Of a DNA stretch of 64,000 nt, positions 44,590-54,147 are shown in pieces; positions within the stretch are counted from its first letter, which is position 1, and each line of letters starts with the position of its first letter. The notes beneath the pieces are model-generated. The model was not told the DNA's origin and made no database searches. It saw only the letters and a program-made list of their open reading frames with translations. This DNA comes from Sphingomonas sp. S2-65 (GTDB taxonomy: Bacteria; Pseudomonadota; Alphaproteobacteria; Sphingomonadales; Sphingomonadaceae): positions 2,600,501 through 2,664,500 of the forward strand of contig NZ_CP090953.1 in NCBI RefSeq assembly GCF_021513175.1, read 5' to 3'. The position numbers were made by a program, and so were the translations under genes.

Positions 44590-46740
44590 ATGGCCGAAGA
44601 CGTTCCGTCCCCCACCGCAACGCACCCTGCACCGGCTCCGTCCGCGGCGGGACGGCCGCGCCGTGCGCTCGGGACGCCGCTTGCCGCCACTCTGTCGGCG
44701 GTTGCGACCGTGATTGGGCTGTTGGTACTAGCCTGGACGATCCTGTTCGTCACCAAGGGCCGGTTCCTCAAGCACAGCTTCGAGCGGATCGCTTCGTCGC
44801 AGAGCGGCCGCCAGGTCAAAGTGGCAGGCGACTTCCAGCTCTATTTCGCGCCGATCAACGTGAAGTTCGTGGCCGAGCGCATCACCGTGTCCAACCCGGA
44901 CTGGGCCGGCCGCGGCAACTTCTTCTCGGCCGCCAAGGTGGACAGCCGCATCTCCACCTGGAGCATCGTCACACACAAATACCGGTTCAACTGGCTGGGC
45001 CTGCAGGACGCCCATGTCGACCTGCAGTGGGACAGGGCGGGGCGGCGTAACACCTGGACGTTCAAGTCCGGCGACGAAGGCGGCGACCCGTTCGAGTTGC
45101 CGGCGATCCGGCGAGGCATCGTCCAGGGCACGATGGTCCGCTATCTCGATCCCAGGATGCGGATCGAAGCGGCCATCCGCGTCCACACCGTGGAAGCACG
45201 CGACACGCGGGTCGAGAACAGCATCCGCTTCGACGGAAACGGCACTGCGCGGGGCACGCGCTTCACCATGTCGGGCTCGCTGCTGTCCCCCAACGCGACG
45301 GTCTCCGGCGGCGAGAACAAGCTTCAGCTCCACGCGGAGGCTGTGCGTACCAGCGTCGACCTTGCCGGAACGTTGCCTGGATTCACCCAATTGGAAGGCG
45401 CGGACCTGCGCATGATCATGCGCGGCCGCAACCTGGCCGACATCTTCCTGATGTTCGGCATCGCGGTTCCTGACACGCGCAGCTATCGGATGAACGCCGC
45501 GGTTACCAGGCGCGGCGACGAATGGCGATTTACTCGCCTCAAAGGGCGGTTCGGCGACAGCGATCTAAGCGGACGTTTCACCGTCGCAATGAAGCAGCCG
45601 CGCCTGTTGCTCACCGCGGATCTTGCCACCCGCACGCTCGACATCATCGATGCCGCTCCCTTCATCGGCTACAATCCCGACAAGATCGAGGCGCAGGGCG
45701 GGGCCGGCACCATCGAGCGCGTCGGCGGTGCGCCGCGCATTCTCCCCGACGCTCCACTGCGTATCGAAGCGCTCAAAAACTTCGACGCGCGCGTCAACTG
45801 GAACGTCAACCGCGTGCGCGCCAACCGGCTGCCGATGTCGAACATCAAACTAGGCCTGACCTTGAACAACAGGCTGCTGAAGCTGAGCCCGCTCAATTTC
45901 AGCCTGGCGCGTGGCACAGTCACCTCGGACATCATCATCAACGCACGGCGCAACCCGGTCTTTACCGATTACGACATCCGCCTCTCGCCCACGCCGATGG
46001 GCGTCCTGCTCGCCGGGTTCGGCGTGGAGGAGGCGGGCACCAGCGGCACGGTCAAGGCCCGGGTGAAGATGACGGGGGTCGGCAACAGCGTGCGCGACTC
46101 TCTCGCCAACTCCAACGGCCGCATCGCCATCATCTTGCCCAAGGGCAGCTTCTGGACCCGCAACATCCAGCTTTCGGAAATCGATGTCGGCACCTTCGTT
46201 CAGAAGATGTTCGAGAAGAAGCTCAAGGAACCGGTGCAGATCAATTGCGGGCTGCTGGGCTTCACCGTTCGGAACGGCGTGGCCGCCGCCGATCCCATCC
46301 TGATCGATACGAGCAAGAACGTGATGCTCGGCCGCGGAGGCTTCTCCTTCAAGAACGAGACGCTCGACCTCGCCTTTCGGGCCGACTCGAAGAAGTTCAG
46401 CCTCTTTGCCGGACAATCTCCGGTGGGGATCGGCGGCTATTTCTCTCAGCCTTCGATCAACGTGATAACTCCCGAACTGCTGGCCCGCGCTGGCGTCGGT
46501 TTGGGGCTGGCGCTGGTCGCATCGCCGGTTGCGGCAGTGGCGGCTTTCGTCGACGTCGGGGACGCAAAGGATGCGGCCTGCGGCCCAGTCCTTGCCGGCG
46601 CGAACGCGCGCGCTCAGCGCGACGATAAAGGCCGGCCTCGCGACGACGTTGGTAAGGGAACCACTGCCAAATCCGAAGATGGCAAGCGCAGCAAGGGCGA
46701 GCGCAAGGAGCAGCGTAAGAAGTTCCTCGGCATCTTCTGA
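44590..46740 (+). CDS. AsmA-family protein
   Basis: A 716-residue inner-membrane-anchored periplasmic protein. One membrane segment (about residues 33-53) is followed by the AsmA N-terminal strand [34 protein letters not shown] and a long beta-rich body. The C-terminal portion ([38 protein letters not shown]) is typical of AsmA domains. The family forms groove-like bridges thought to move phospholipid to the outer membrane. The tail is unusually lysine-rich ([14 protein letters not shown]). Confidence 0.85.
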   Translation: MAEDVPSPTATHPAPAPSAAGRPRRALGTPLAATLSAVATVIGLLVLAWTILFVTKGRFLKHSFERIASSQSGRQVKVAGDFQLYFAPINVKFVAERITVSNPDWAGRGNFFSAAKVDSRISTWSIVTHKYRFNWLGLQDAHVDLQWDRAGRRNTWTFKSGDEGGDPFELPAIRRGIVQGTMVRYLDPRMRIEAAIRVHTVEARDTRVENSIRFDGNGTARGTRFTMSGSLLSPNATVSGGENKLQLHAEAVRTSVDLAGTLPGFTQLEGADLRMIMRGRNLADIFLMFGIAVPDTRSYRMNAAVTRRGDEWRFTRLKGRFGDSDLSGRFTVAMKQPRLLLTADLATRTLDIIDAAPFIGYNPDKIEAQGGAGTIERVGGAPRILPDAPLRIEALKNFDARVNWNVNRVRANRLPMSNIKLGLTLNNRLLKLSPLNFSLARGTVTSDIIINARRNPVFTDYDIRLSPTPMGVLLAGFGVEEAGTSGTVKARVKMTGVGNSVRDSLANSNGRIAIILPKGSFWTRNIQLSEIDVGTFVQKMFEKKLKEPVQINCGLLGFTVRNGVAAADPILIDTSKNVMLGRGGFSFKNETLDLAFRADSKKFSLFAGQSPVGIGGYFSQPSINVITPELLARAGVGLGLALVASPVAAVAAFVDVGDAKDAACGPVLAGANARAQRDDKGRPRDDVGKGTTAKSEDGKRSKGERKEQRKKFLGIF

Positions 46741-46766
46741 AGCGCCGCGCCCGCGTGGAGGCGGGC

Positions 46767-47549
46767 TCAGTGCCCTCGACAGGCCAAGATTTCGAGTATC
46801 TCTTCGACGCGCGCAGGATCGCCCGCTGCGATCACCTCGCCGTTGCTGCCCGCATGTAGAGGGTCGCCTTGCCAGTCGCACATGCGGCCGCCGGCTCCCT
46901 CGACTACCGGCACCAGTGCGGCGAAGTCGTGGAGCTTGAGCCCGGCCTCGACCACCACGTCCATCCAGCCACTGGCGATGCAGCCATAGGCGTAGCAATC
47001 GCCGCCCAGCACGGTGCTCATCACCTCCGCATCGAGATGCTCGAATGCGTGAAGCTGGTCGTCGGTGAATAACGCGGGCGAGGTCGTGCCGAGGATCGCC
47101 TGCTTCAGCTCGCGGCAGCGGCGCGTGCTTGCCGGCTTGCCGTTGAACAATGTCGGACGCCCCATCACACCCAGCCAGCGTTCGTTGATGATCGGCTGGT
47201 CGATGATGCCGAACAGCGGCCAGCCGTTTTCTATGAGGGCGATTAAAGTGCCGAAAGTTGCGCGGCCGGATATGAAGGCGCGGGTGCCGTCGATGGGATC
47301 CAGCACCCATTGCCGAGGGCTGGTGCCTTCGCGGACGCCGAATTCCTCGCCGATGATGCCATCCATGGGACGTTCGGCGATGATAAGTTTGCGCATGGCC
47401 GCTTCGGCCTCGTGATCGGCGAGCGTAACGGGCGACTGATCCTCCTTCGCCTCGAGGCCGTGCTCGGCGCGAAAGCGCGGGCGGATCGCCGCGCCGGCGG
47501 CATCCGCGAGGCGAAGGGCGAGGGCGATGTCTGCGTCGGTTACGGCCAT
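46767..47549 (-). CDS. hisN: Histidinol-phosphatase (inositol-monophosphatase-like, HisN)
   Basis: A 260-residue magnesium-dependent phosphatase. Metal ligands lie in SPVTLADHEAE (with the E-E-F of IIGEEFG) and the WVLDPIDGTRAF signature; VVEAGLKLHDFAALVPVVEGAGG holds the last aspartate. Sequence features match alphaproteobacterial HisN, the last step to histidinol, rather than myo-inositol monophosphatase. No other his genes are near. Confidence 0.85.
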   Translation of the reverse strand: MAVTDADIALALRLADAAGAAIRPRFRAEHGLEAKEDQSPVTLADHEAEAAMRKLIIAERPMDGIIGEEFGVREGTSPRQWVLDPIDGTRAFISGRATFGTLIALIENGWPLFGIIDQPIINERWLGVMGRPTLFNGKPASTRRCRELKQAILGTTSPALFTDDQLHAFEHLDAEVMSTVLGGDCYAYGCIASGWMDVVVEAGLKLHDFAALVPVVEGAGGRMCDWQGDPLHAGSNGEVIAAGDPARVEEILEILACRGH

Positions 47550-47613
47550 GCCTTGCCCTAGCCAGCCGATTTAGACTCGCCAAGGTCACAAAGCGCTGCC
47601 AGTCCTCGCGGCG

Positions 47614-48672
47614 ATGCGCTCGATGCTCGTTCTTGCCGGCCTGATCGCCGCTACGCCAACTTCCGCCCAGATCCGGGCAGTGCCCACGCAGCCCGATTCC
47701 GAACAGGCGGCGTTGCGCGGGGTCGAGGTGTTTCTGATCAACGAAACCGAAGCCCCGGTCGCGGACGCCGGCCCCCGCCAGATCGAACTCACCGCCGCGG
47801 ACGGCAGCCGGCTGGTGCTCGAACGGGCACCGGGACCTACCCGGACGATCGCACCGGGCGGCTTCGCCAAGGCGCGGTACATCCCGGTCGGGATCGCCAC
47901 CGTAACCGTGCCCCCTTCCGGGCAACATTCGCCCGCGGGAATTCCCGCGGAAGAGACGGTGGTGCAAAGCTCGACCGGCACGTCCGCCGCTTTCACCGAC
48001 CGTTTCGAGCCGCACGAGCCGACCTACGGCGCGTTCGGGCTTGGCGACTCCGGCGGCAAGCTCCAGGTGAGCTTCAGCTTCCGTCCCTTCGCCGAGGACG
48101 CGCCGGCCAAGCTCGGCAACCTGCGCTTCGCCTATACCCAGACGATGTTCTGGGCGATCGACCAGCCTTCGGGCCCGTTCCGCTCAACGATCTACAGCCC
48201 CGAAGTCTATACCGACTCCGCGTTGAACGACACCACGCGCGTCGCGATCGGCTGGCGGCACGATTCGAACGGGCGGGGCGATCTCGACTCGGTCGACCTC
48301 AACAGGATCTTCGCGCGGGTCGAGAAGCAGTTCGACCTGGGGAACGACTGGCGGCTCGACGTGGCGCCGATGGCCTGGTTCTATGTGGGTTCGAGCGGTG
48401 CCGCGCACGATGTTCCCGACTATTATGGCTACACCGCGCTGACCGCCGCAATCCAGCAGAAGGACGGGTTCAAGCTTTCGTTGACCGCCCGTGGCAACGT
48501 CGAGACCGGCAAGGGCTCGGCCGAGCTGTTCGCATCCTATCCGCTGGCGCCGATCGGTGGCGGTATCGGCTTCTATCTGTTCGGCCAAGCCTATGCCGGC
48601 CATGCCGAGACGCTGGACGACTATCGCCGAAGCGATACCCATGCCAGGATCGGGATCGCGCTGACCCGGTAA
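47614..48672 (+). CDS. pldA: Outer-membrane phospholipase A (OMPLA)
   Basis: A 352-residue outer-membrane enzyme with a signal peptide (to about TPTSAQ). Catalytic residues are H216 and S218 in GWRHDSNG and N230 in DLNRIF; the H-x-S spacing and the 12-residue step to the asparagine reproduce E. coli OMPLA (H142, S144, N156). The C-terminal barrel strands end in a typical pattern (TRIGIALTR-like). About 120 N-terminal residues form a separate beta domain not found in E. coli. It hydrolyses misplaced outer-leaflet phospholipids. It diverges from hisN. Confidence 0.88.
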   Translation: MRSMLVLAGLIAATPTSAQIRAVPTQPDSEQAALRGVEVFLINETEAPVADAGPRQIELTAADGSRLVLERAPGPTRTIAPGGFAKARYIPVGIATVTVPPSGQHSPAGIPAEETVVQSSTGTSAAFTDRFEPHEPTYGAFGLGDSGGKLQVSFSFRPFAEDAPAKLGNLRFAYTQTMFWAIDQPSGPFRSTIYSPEVYTDSALNDTTRVAIGWRHDSNGRGDLDSVDLNRIFARVEKQFDLGNDWRLDVAPMAWFYVGSSGAAHDVPDYYGYTALTAAIQQKDGFKLSLTARGNVETGKGSAELFASYPLAPIGGGIGFYLFGQAYAGHAETLDDYRRSDTHARIGIALTR

Positions 48673-48698
48673 TCCGGCGCGTTCAAGGAGACTTTCTC

Positions 48699-49244
48699 AT
48701 GCGCAAGCGCCTGTTGCTCGCCGCCCTGCTGCTTCCTCTCTCCATGCCGCTGGAAGCGGCACTCGCCCCGGGCGCCAGGGCGCCTGACTTCACTGCCAAT
48801 GGTGCGGTCGCGGGCAAGCCCGTCAGCGTCCATCTTGCCGCGGCACTGAAGAAGGGGCCGGTGGTGCTTTATTTCTTCCCGGCCGCCTACACCGGCGGGT
48901 GCAATGCAGAGGCGCACGCCTTTGCCGAGGCGCTGCCTGATTTCACCAAGGCCGGCGCAACGGTGATCGGCATGACCGCCGGCAATGTCGATCAGCTCCA
49001 GAAATTCTCGGCCGAACACTGCGCGGGCAAGTTCGCGGTTGCCGCCGCCAGCCCCCAGGTTGTTCGCAGCTACGATGTGCTGCTCAAGAAGCCGGATGGC
49101 AGCGCCACCGCGATCACCAGCAGGACGAGCTACGTCATCGCGCCGAACGGCCGTGTCGTGTTCGCGCATAGCGACATGAGCCCTGCAGGCCATGTGCGGC
49201 TGACGCTGGAGGCAGTCCGAGGTTACGCGCAGAAGCGGCGGTGA
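48699..49244 (+). CDS. Exported peroxiredoxin (AhpC/TSA, Prx)
   Basis: A 181-residue thioredoxin-fold protein with an N-terminal signal peptide (to about MPLEAA). The peroxidatic cysteine is in FFPAAYTGGCNAEA, matching P-x-x-x-T-x-x-C; a second cysteine (EHCAGKF) could be the resolving residue. It removes peroxides in the periplasm. It starts 26 bases after pldA and is probably co-transcribed. Confidence 0.88.
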   Translation: MRKRLLLAALLLPLSMPLEAALAPGARAPDFTANGAVAGKPVSVHLAAALKKGPVVLYFFPAAYTGGCNAEAHAFAEALPDFTKAGATVIGMTAGNVDQLQKFSAEHCAGKFAVAAASPQVVRSYDVLLKKPDGSATAITSRTSYVIAPNGRVVFAHSDMSPAGHVRLTLEAVRGYAQKRR

Positions 49245-49305
49245 ATTGCGGCTGCAGCCGCTCACCAGATTTTAGCGTTTCGCCCTTATCCCCGATCCCA
49301 GAGAT

Positions 49306-50388
49306 ATGCGGACGGGACCGCAAGAGAGCCGGAAAACGGTAGGGGTTTCGAGACTTATGGCCGCAGCTAGGGCCGTGCGCATGACCGAGGAGGCGGGGAC
49401 CGCCAGTCTGTTTGATCGCGTGGGATCGTTCCTGCGCGACCATCGGCTGGATCCCACGCCCGCCAATTATGCCTTCGCCTATCACCTGATCGCTTCGCCC
49501 AAGGGGCCCGTCGCCCGTGCCGTGGAGGCTTTGACGGAAAGCGGCGTCCGGATCAGCCAAAGCGATGTCGATGCGATGAACCTCGACGTTCAGGCGCAGG
49601 AGCGACCCGATGCGGCGAAGAAAGCCGATGGTCTCGTCGCGCGGACCCAGATGCAGGTCGAGGGTTTCGCCGACATGGTGACCGCGATGCGCGTCGAGAC
49701 CGAAGGTTTCGGCCGCGACTTGGCCGCGAGCGCCGCGGCGATGACGCTCTCGACCGATCTCGGCAAGGGCGAAGCGCTGGCGGCCAGTCAGATAGCCCGG
49801 ATCACCGCGACGATGATCGCCCGCGTCCGTACCGCCGAAGCGCAGTTGGAGACGGCGACGCGCGAGGCAAGCGAGTTGCGCGAGAAGCTGGAGGAGGCGC
49901 GCGACAATGCCCGCCGCGATCCGCTGACCGAATTGCCGAACCGCCGGGCGTTCGAGGAAGCTTTCACGGTCCAGGCGGCGGCAGGCGAGACGCTGTGCAT
50001 CGCGGTCTGCGACGTGGACCATTTCAAGTCGGTCAACGACCGCTTCGGGCACGCGGTCGGTGATCGAGTGCTCAAGGCGATCGGCGAGGCGCTGAGCCAG
50101 AGCTGCCCAGGCCATCTCGTCGCCCGCTACGGCGGCGAGGAGTTCGCGATCCTGTTTTCCGGCGTGACGGTGGACGCGGCACGCGCGCTGATGGAGACGG
50201 CGCGCACGACGGTTTCCACCAAGCGATACCGGCTTCGAGAAACGGACGCACCGCTTGGCGAGATCACCTTCTCCGCCGGGCTGACCTGCGCGGAGAACAC
50301 GGAACGACTGGGCACCGCCTTCCACCGGGCGGACCGGCTTTTATATGCTGCGAAGTCGGCCGGGCGAAATCGGCTGCGGATCGGCTGA
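49306..50388 (+). CDS. Diguanylate cyclase (GGDEF domain)
   Basis: A cytosolic protein of up to 360 residues making c-di-GMP. The N-terminal 190 residues are helical with a coiled coil before the catalytic domain. The GGDEF domain (about 200-360) contains DPLTELPNRRAFEEAF, CDVDHFKSVNDRFGHAVGD and the active site YGGEEF. The inhibitory RxxD I-site is absent: the equivalent positions read CPGH, so product feedback is unlikely. Start uncertain: ATG 49306, ATG 49357 and ATG 49381 are all in frame, none with a strong ribosome site. Confidence 0.88.
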   Translation: MRTGPQESRKTVGVSRLMAAARAVRMTEEAGTASLFDRVGSFLRDHRLDPTPANYAFAYHLIASPKGPVARAVEALTESGVRISQSDVDAMNLDVQAQERPDAAKKADGLVARTQMQVEGFADMVTAMRVETEGFGRDLAASAAAMTLSTDLGKGEALAASQIARITATMIARVRTAEAQLETATREASELREKLEEARDNARRDPLTELPNRRAFEEAFTVQAAAGETLCIAVCDVDHFKSVNDRFGHAVGDRVLKAIGEALSQSCPGHLVARYGGEEFAILFSGVTVDAARALMETARTTVSTKRYRLRETDAPLGEITFSAGLTCAENTERLGTAFHRADRLLYAAKSAGRNRLRIG

Positions 50389-50403
50389 ACGGCTCCCCAT
50401 GCA

Positions 50404-50420
50404 TTGGCAGGTTTTGCCAA
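50404..50420 (+). promoter_or_regulatory. Palindrome about 107 bases before the predicted sigma-54 transcription start (candidate enhancer site)
   Basis: TTGGCA (50404-50409) and TGCCAA (50415-50420) form a perfect inverted repeat with a five-base spacer, 15 bases after the cyclase stop. No T-tract follows, which argues against a terminator. The distance to the promoter below is in the usual range for an NtrC-family activator site. Confidence 0.4.
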
Positions 50421-50493
50421 GTGTCAGCGCAGAGATTGCTAACTCTCCGTTCGCAAACTCTACCGGCGTAACAATTTCAAGCACTTAGCAAAC

Positions 50494-50509
50494 TGGCACA
50501 CTCCCTGCA
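50494..50509 (+). promoter_or_regulatory. Sigma-54-type promoter upstream of two microproteins
   Basis: TGGCAC-A-CTCC-CTGCA matches the -24/-12 consensus (TGGCACG-N4-TTGCW) at 14 of 16 positions, with the invariant GG and GC separated by ten bases. Transcription would start near 50519, giving a 47-base leader to the first microprotein. Confidence 0.6.
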
Positions 50510-50566
50510 AAGTAGCGAATATCGGCAGCCGAACGGTTCGGGGCCGCACTTCAGGGAGTATACATC

Positions 50567-50674
50567 ATGACTGCACGTCTCGACTCGCTTCATCGTTCGG
50601 TCGCCGCTCTCGGCGCAGTGTTCTTCACCGTTGCGCTGGTCGTGCTCTCCACCCCCGTCGTTCCGATCGCATGA
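50567..50674 (+). CDS. 35-residue membrane microprotein
   Basis: Translation reads MTARLDSLHRSVAALGAVFF followed by TVALVVLSTPVVPIA: a short basic amphipathic N-terminus and one membrane-spanning helix (about residues 12-33). AGGGAG lies eight bases upstream of the ATG. It follows the sigma-54-like promoter directly. Too short for homology by eye; coding status rests on the ribosome site, the promoter and the membrane-helix layout. Could act as a small regulator of a membrane complex. Confidence 0.6.
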   Translation: MTARLDSLHRSVAALGAVFFTVALVVLSTPVVPIA

Positions 50675-50703
50675 TCATGCAGGCAAGCACGGGAGGTATC
50701 ACC

Positions 50704-50799
50704 ATGTTCCGCAGCATCCTGATCGGGGCGGTGTCGTTCGGCCTGACCGCCGCGACCATCCTGGTCACAGGCACCCAGGGTTCGGCCTTGTTCGGCTGA
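50704..50799 (+). CDS. 31-residue membrane microprotein
   Basis: Translation reads MFRSILIGAVSFGLTAATIL followed by VTGTQGSALFG: a single hydrophobic helix (about residues 4-22). GGGAGG lies about six bases upstream of the ATG. It is 29 bases after the 35-residue gene on the same strand and presumably in the same transcript. The two are the same kind of object but not clearly homologous. Unknown function. Confidence 0.6.
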   Translation: MFRSILIGAVSFGLTAATILVTGTQGSALFG

Positions 50800-50829
50800 A
50801 CCCTGCTTCACTAACCCAAGCCAAAGCGA

Positions 50830-50855
50830 GGAACTTCGGGCATTCCGCACCGGTT
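50830..50855 (+). promoter_or_regulatory. EcfG-like (general stress) promoter candidate
   Basis: GGAAC (50830-50834), N16, then CGGTT (50851-50855) approximates the alphaproteobacterial EcfG consensus GGAAC-N16/17-CGTT with one deviation in the -10 element. It sits 32 bases before the SDR start codon. Confidence 0.3.
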
Positions 50856-50886
50856 TCTTCGGCAGATCCCTTCAGGAGCGAAGCCG

Positions 50887-51744
50887 ATGAGCGAAACCGA
50901 AACCATCGACATGATCCACGAGGATGCGCTGCCCGGACACGAGAGCGCCCTCGAACCCAAGCCTGACTGGGAGCCGCGCTATCCCGGCTCGGGCCGTCTC
51001 AAGGACAAGGTGGCGATCGTCACCGGCGCCGACAGCGGCATTGGCCGCGCGGTCGCCGCGCTCTATGCCCGCGAAGGCGCGCATGTCGCGATCCTCTATC
51101 TGTGCGAGCATGACGATGCGCAGATGACCGCCGACATCGTGCGGGGCGAAGGACGTGAGGCACTGACCATCGCCGGGGACATCGGCGACAAGGATTTCTG
51201 CAACGCCGCCGTGGCGCAGGTGTTCGAGAAGTTCGGGCGCATCGATGTGCTGGTGAACAATGCCGGCGAGCAGCATCCCGACAAGGAGATCACCGACATC
51301 ACCGAGGCGCAGCTCAAGCGCACCTTCCAGACCAACATCTTCGGCCAGTTCTTCATGGTGCAGGCGGCGATGCCGCATCTGAAGGCAGGCGCGGCGATCG
51401 TGAACTGCACCTCGGTCACGATGTACCAGGGGGAGCCCGAACTGCTCGACTACAGCTCGACCAAGGGTGCGATCACTGCGTTTACCCGCAGCCTGTCGAT
51501 GAACCTGATCAAAAAGGGCATTCGCGTGAATGCGGTCGCGCCCGGACCGATCTGGACGCCGCTCAACCCGATGGGGGGCGCGAGCCCGGACAAGCTGGAA
51601 AGCTTTGGCGAGGACGTGCCGATGGGGCGTCCCGGCCAACCCAACGAAGTGGCGCCGGCGTTCCTGTTCCTGGCATGCGAGGATGCCAGCTACATGTCGG
51701 GCCAGGTGCTGCATCCCAATGGCGGGACGGTGGTGAACGGTTGA
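50887..51744 (+). CDS. SDR-family oxidoreductase (general-stress YhdF/YghA type)
   Basis: A 285-residue short-chain dehydrogenase with a 40-residue N-terminal extension (PKPDWEPRYPGSGRLKDKVAIVTGADSGIGRA). The cofactor motif TGADSGIG is at about 46-53, LVNNAGEQHPD follows, and Y-x-x-x-K is YSSTK. This extended type matches YhdF/YghA of general-stress regulons; the substrate is unknown. AGGAG precedes the ATG by eight bases. Confidence 0.9.
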   Translation: MSETETIDMIHEDALPGHESALEPKPDWEPRYPGSGRLKDKVAIVTGADSGIGRAVAALYAREGAHVAILYLCEHDDAQMTADIVRGEGREALTIAGDIGDKDFCNAAVAQVFEKFGRIDVLVNNAGEQHPDKEITDITEAQLKRTFQTNIFGQFFMVQAAMPHLKAGAAIVNCTSVTMYQGEPELLDYSSTKGAITAFTRSLSMNLIKKGIRVNAVAPGPIWTPLNPMGGASPDKLESFGEDVPMGRPGQPNEVAPAFLFLACEDASYMSGQVLHPNGGTVVNG

Positions 51745-51752
51745 GGCCTTGA

Positions 51753-51867
51753 TCCTCCCCCTGCAGGGTGACGTCTGGGTGTCCACGTGGCGATGGCGTA
51801 TGCGCTCACCAGCCGGGACACCCCTCCGTCGCGCTGCGCGCGCCACCTCCCCTTGCAGGGGAGGATT
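51753..51867. repeat. MITE-like intergenic repeat, CTCCCC family (copy 1)
   Basis: The right end (from ACCCCTCCGTCGCGCTGCG to CAGGGGAGGATT, about 48 bases) is nearly identical to the right end of the element at 58573-58710. The left end keeps only the outer GATCCTCCCCCTGCAGGG. It lies between the SDR and the convergent PEBP gene. Confidence 0.8.
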
Positions 51868-51879
51868 GGTTTCTTCTTC

Positions 51880-51960
51880 GTCACCCCGGCCTTGAGCCGG
51901 GGTCCCGCTTGTTCACGCCTACAGAAGGAGCGGGATCCCGGCTCGAGGCCGGGATGACGG
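51880..51960. repeat. Intergenic inverted repeat, TCACCCCGGCC family
   Basis: TCACCCCGGCCTTGAGCCGG and its imperfect inverted complement near 51938-51960 flank a short spacer that itself contains a GCGGGATCCC palindrome. It shares termini with 43676-43784 and is placed directly after the CTCCCC element, so two repeat families are adjacent here. Confidence 0.75.
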
Positions 51961-51990
51961 AGGAAAACAGGCGTATGCCGCGAACGGGCG

Positions 51991-52608
51991 TCACGCCGGG
52001 GCTGCGGCGCCTACCAGGCCGGTGGGTGCTTCCTCGCCGCGCGAATAGGTGCCGGTGAGCAGGCCGGCGGCGAGGACGCGGCCGGCCATGGCTTCGAGCA
52101 TGGCGCCGCGGCCCGGATTGGTGGCGAGGTCGGGGCCCGGCCCCAGCGCGAACAGCTGGAAGGCGTAATGATGTTCGCCGTGGCCGGTGGGCGGATCGGG
52201 TGGCAGCCAGCCTTCGCCGAGATAGCTGTTGCGGCCGACATCGCTGCCCCGGATGCTGCCCTCGCCATCGGCCCGGATCATACCTTCCTTCAACTCGCCG
52301 TCGTGCGGCGGCAGGTTCCAGATCACGGCGTGGACCAGCGGCTGGGGTGCCGGCGCGTCGGGATCCTCGACGATCAGCGCCATCCGCTCGGTGCCTTCGG
52401 GCACGCCTGTCCAGAAGAGCGGCGGCGACACGCCCTCGCCATCGGCGGTGAAGCGTTCCGGAAGGCGGGCGCCGTTGGCGAAGGCGGGGCTGGCGAGATC
52501 GAGCGATTCGAAGCTGCCGAGCTCGGAATGGGCGATCGCCAGCTTCTCGGGCCCCGCGCGCAGGTTCTTGAGCGCGCTGCCCAGCCAGTGGGGGACATGT
52601 TCGAGCAT
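51991..52608 (-). CDS. YbhB/YbcL-type PEBP family protein
   Basis: A 205-residue protein of the phosphatidylethanolamine-binding/Raf-kinase-inhibitor family. Ligand-pocket segments are visible: GEGVSPPLFWTGVPEGTERMALIVEDPDAP, PLVHAVIWNLPP and the late GHGEHHYAFQLFALG. A 45-residue N-terminal extension precedes the domain. GGAGG sits six bases before the ATG. Bacterial members have no settled function. It is transcribed away from the ccrM control region. Confidence 0.85.
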   Translation of the reverse strand: MLEHVPHWLGSALKNLRAGPEKLAIAHSELGSFESLDLASPAFANGARLPERFTADGEGVSPPLFWTGVPEGTERMALIVEDPDAPAPQPLVHAVIWNLPPHDGELKEGMIRADGEGSIRGSDVGRNSYLGEGWLPPDPPTGHGEHHYAFQLFALGPGPDLATNPGRGAMLEAMAGRVLAAGLLTGTYSRGEEAPTGLVGAAAPA

Positions 52609-54101
<1,493 letters not shown>

Positions 54102-54147
54102 GCGTTAGCGCCTCCCAGTGCCGGCGGAGATTGCGTAGAGGCATGGC

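Noticed and set aside
45850..48015. A 721-codon open frame on the minus strand
   Set aside because: It overlaps the AsmA gene antisense, hisN in another frame and the start of pldA. All three underlying genes have clear motifs and this frame has none.
50404..50420. Terminator of the diguanylate cyclase gene
   Set aside because: The 6-bp palindrome has no following T-run, and its spacing from the sigma-54-like promoter fits an activator site better. A weak terminator role is not excluded.
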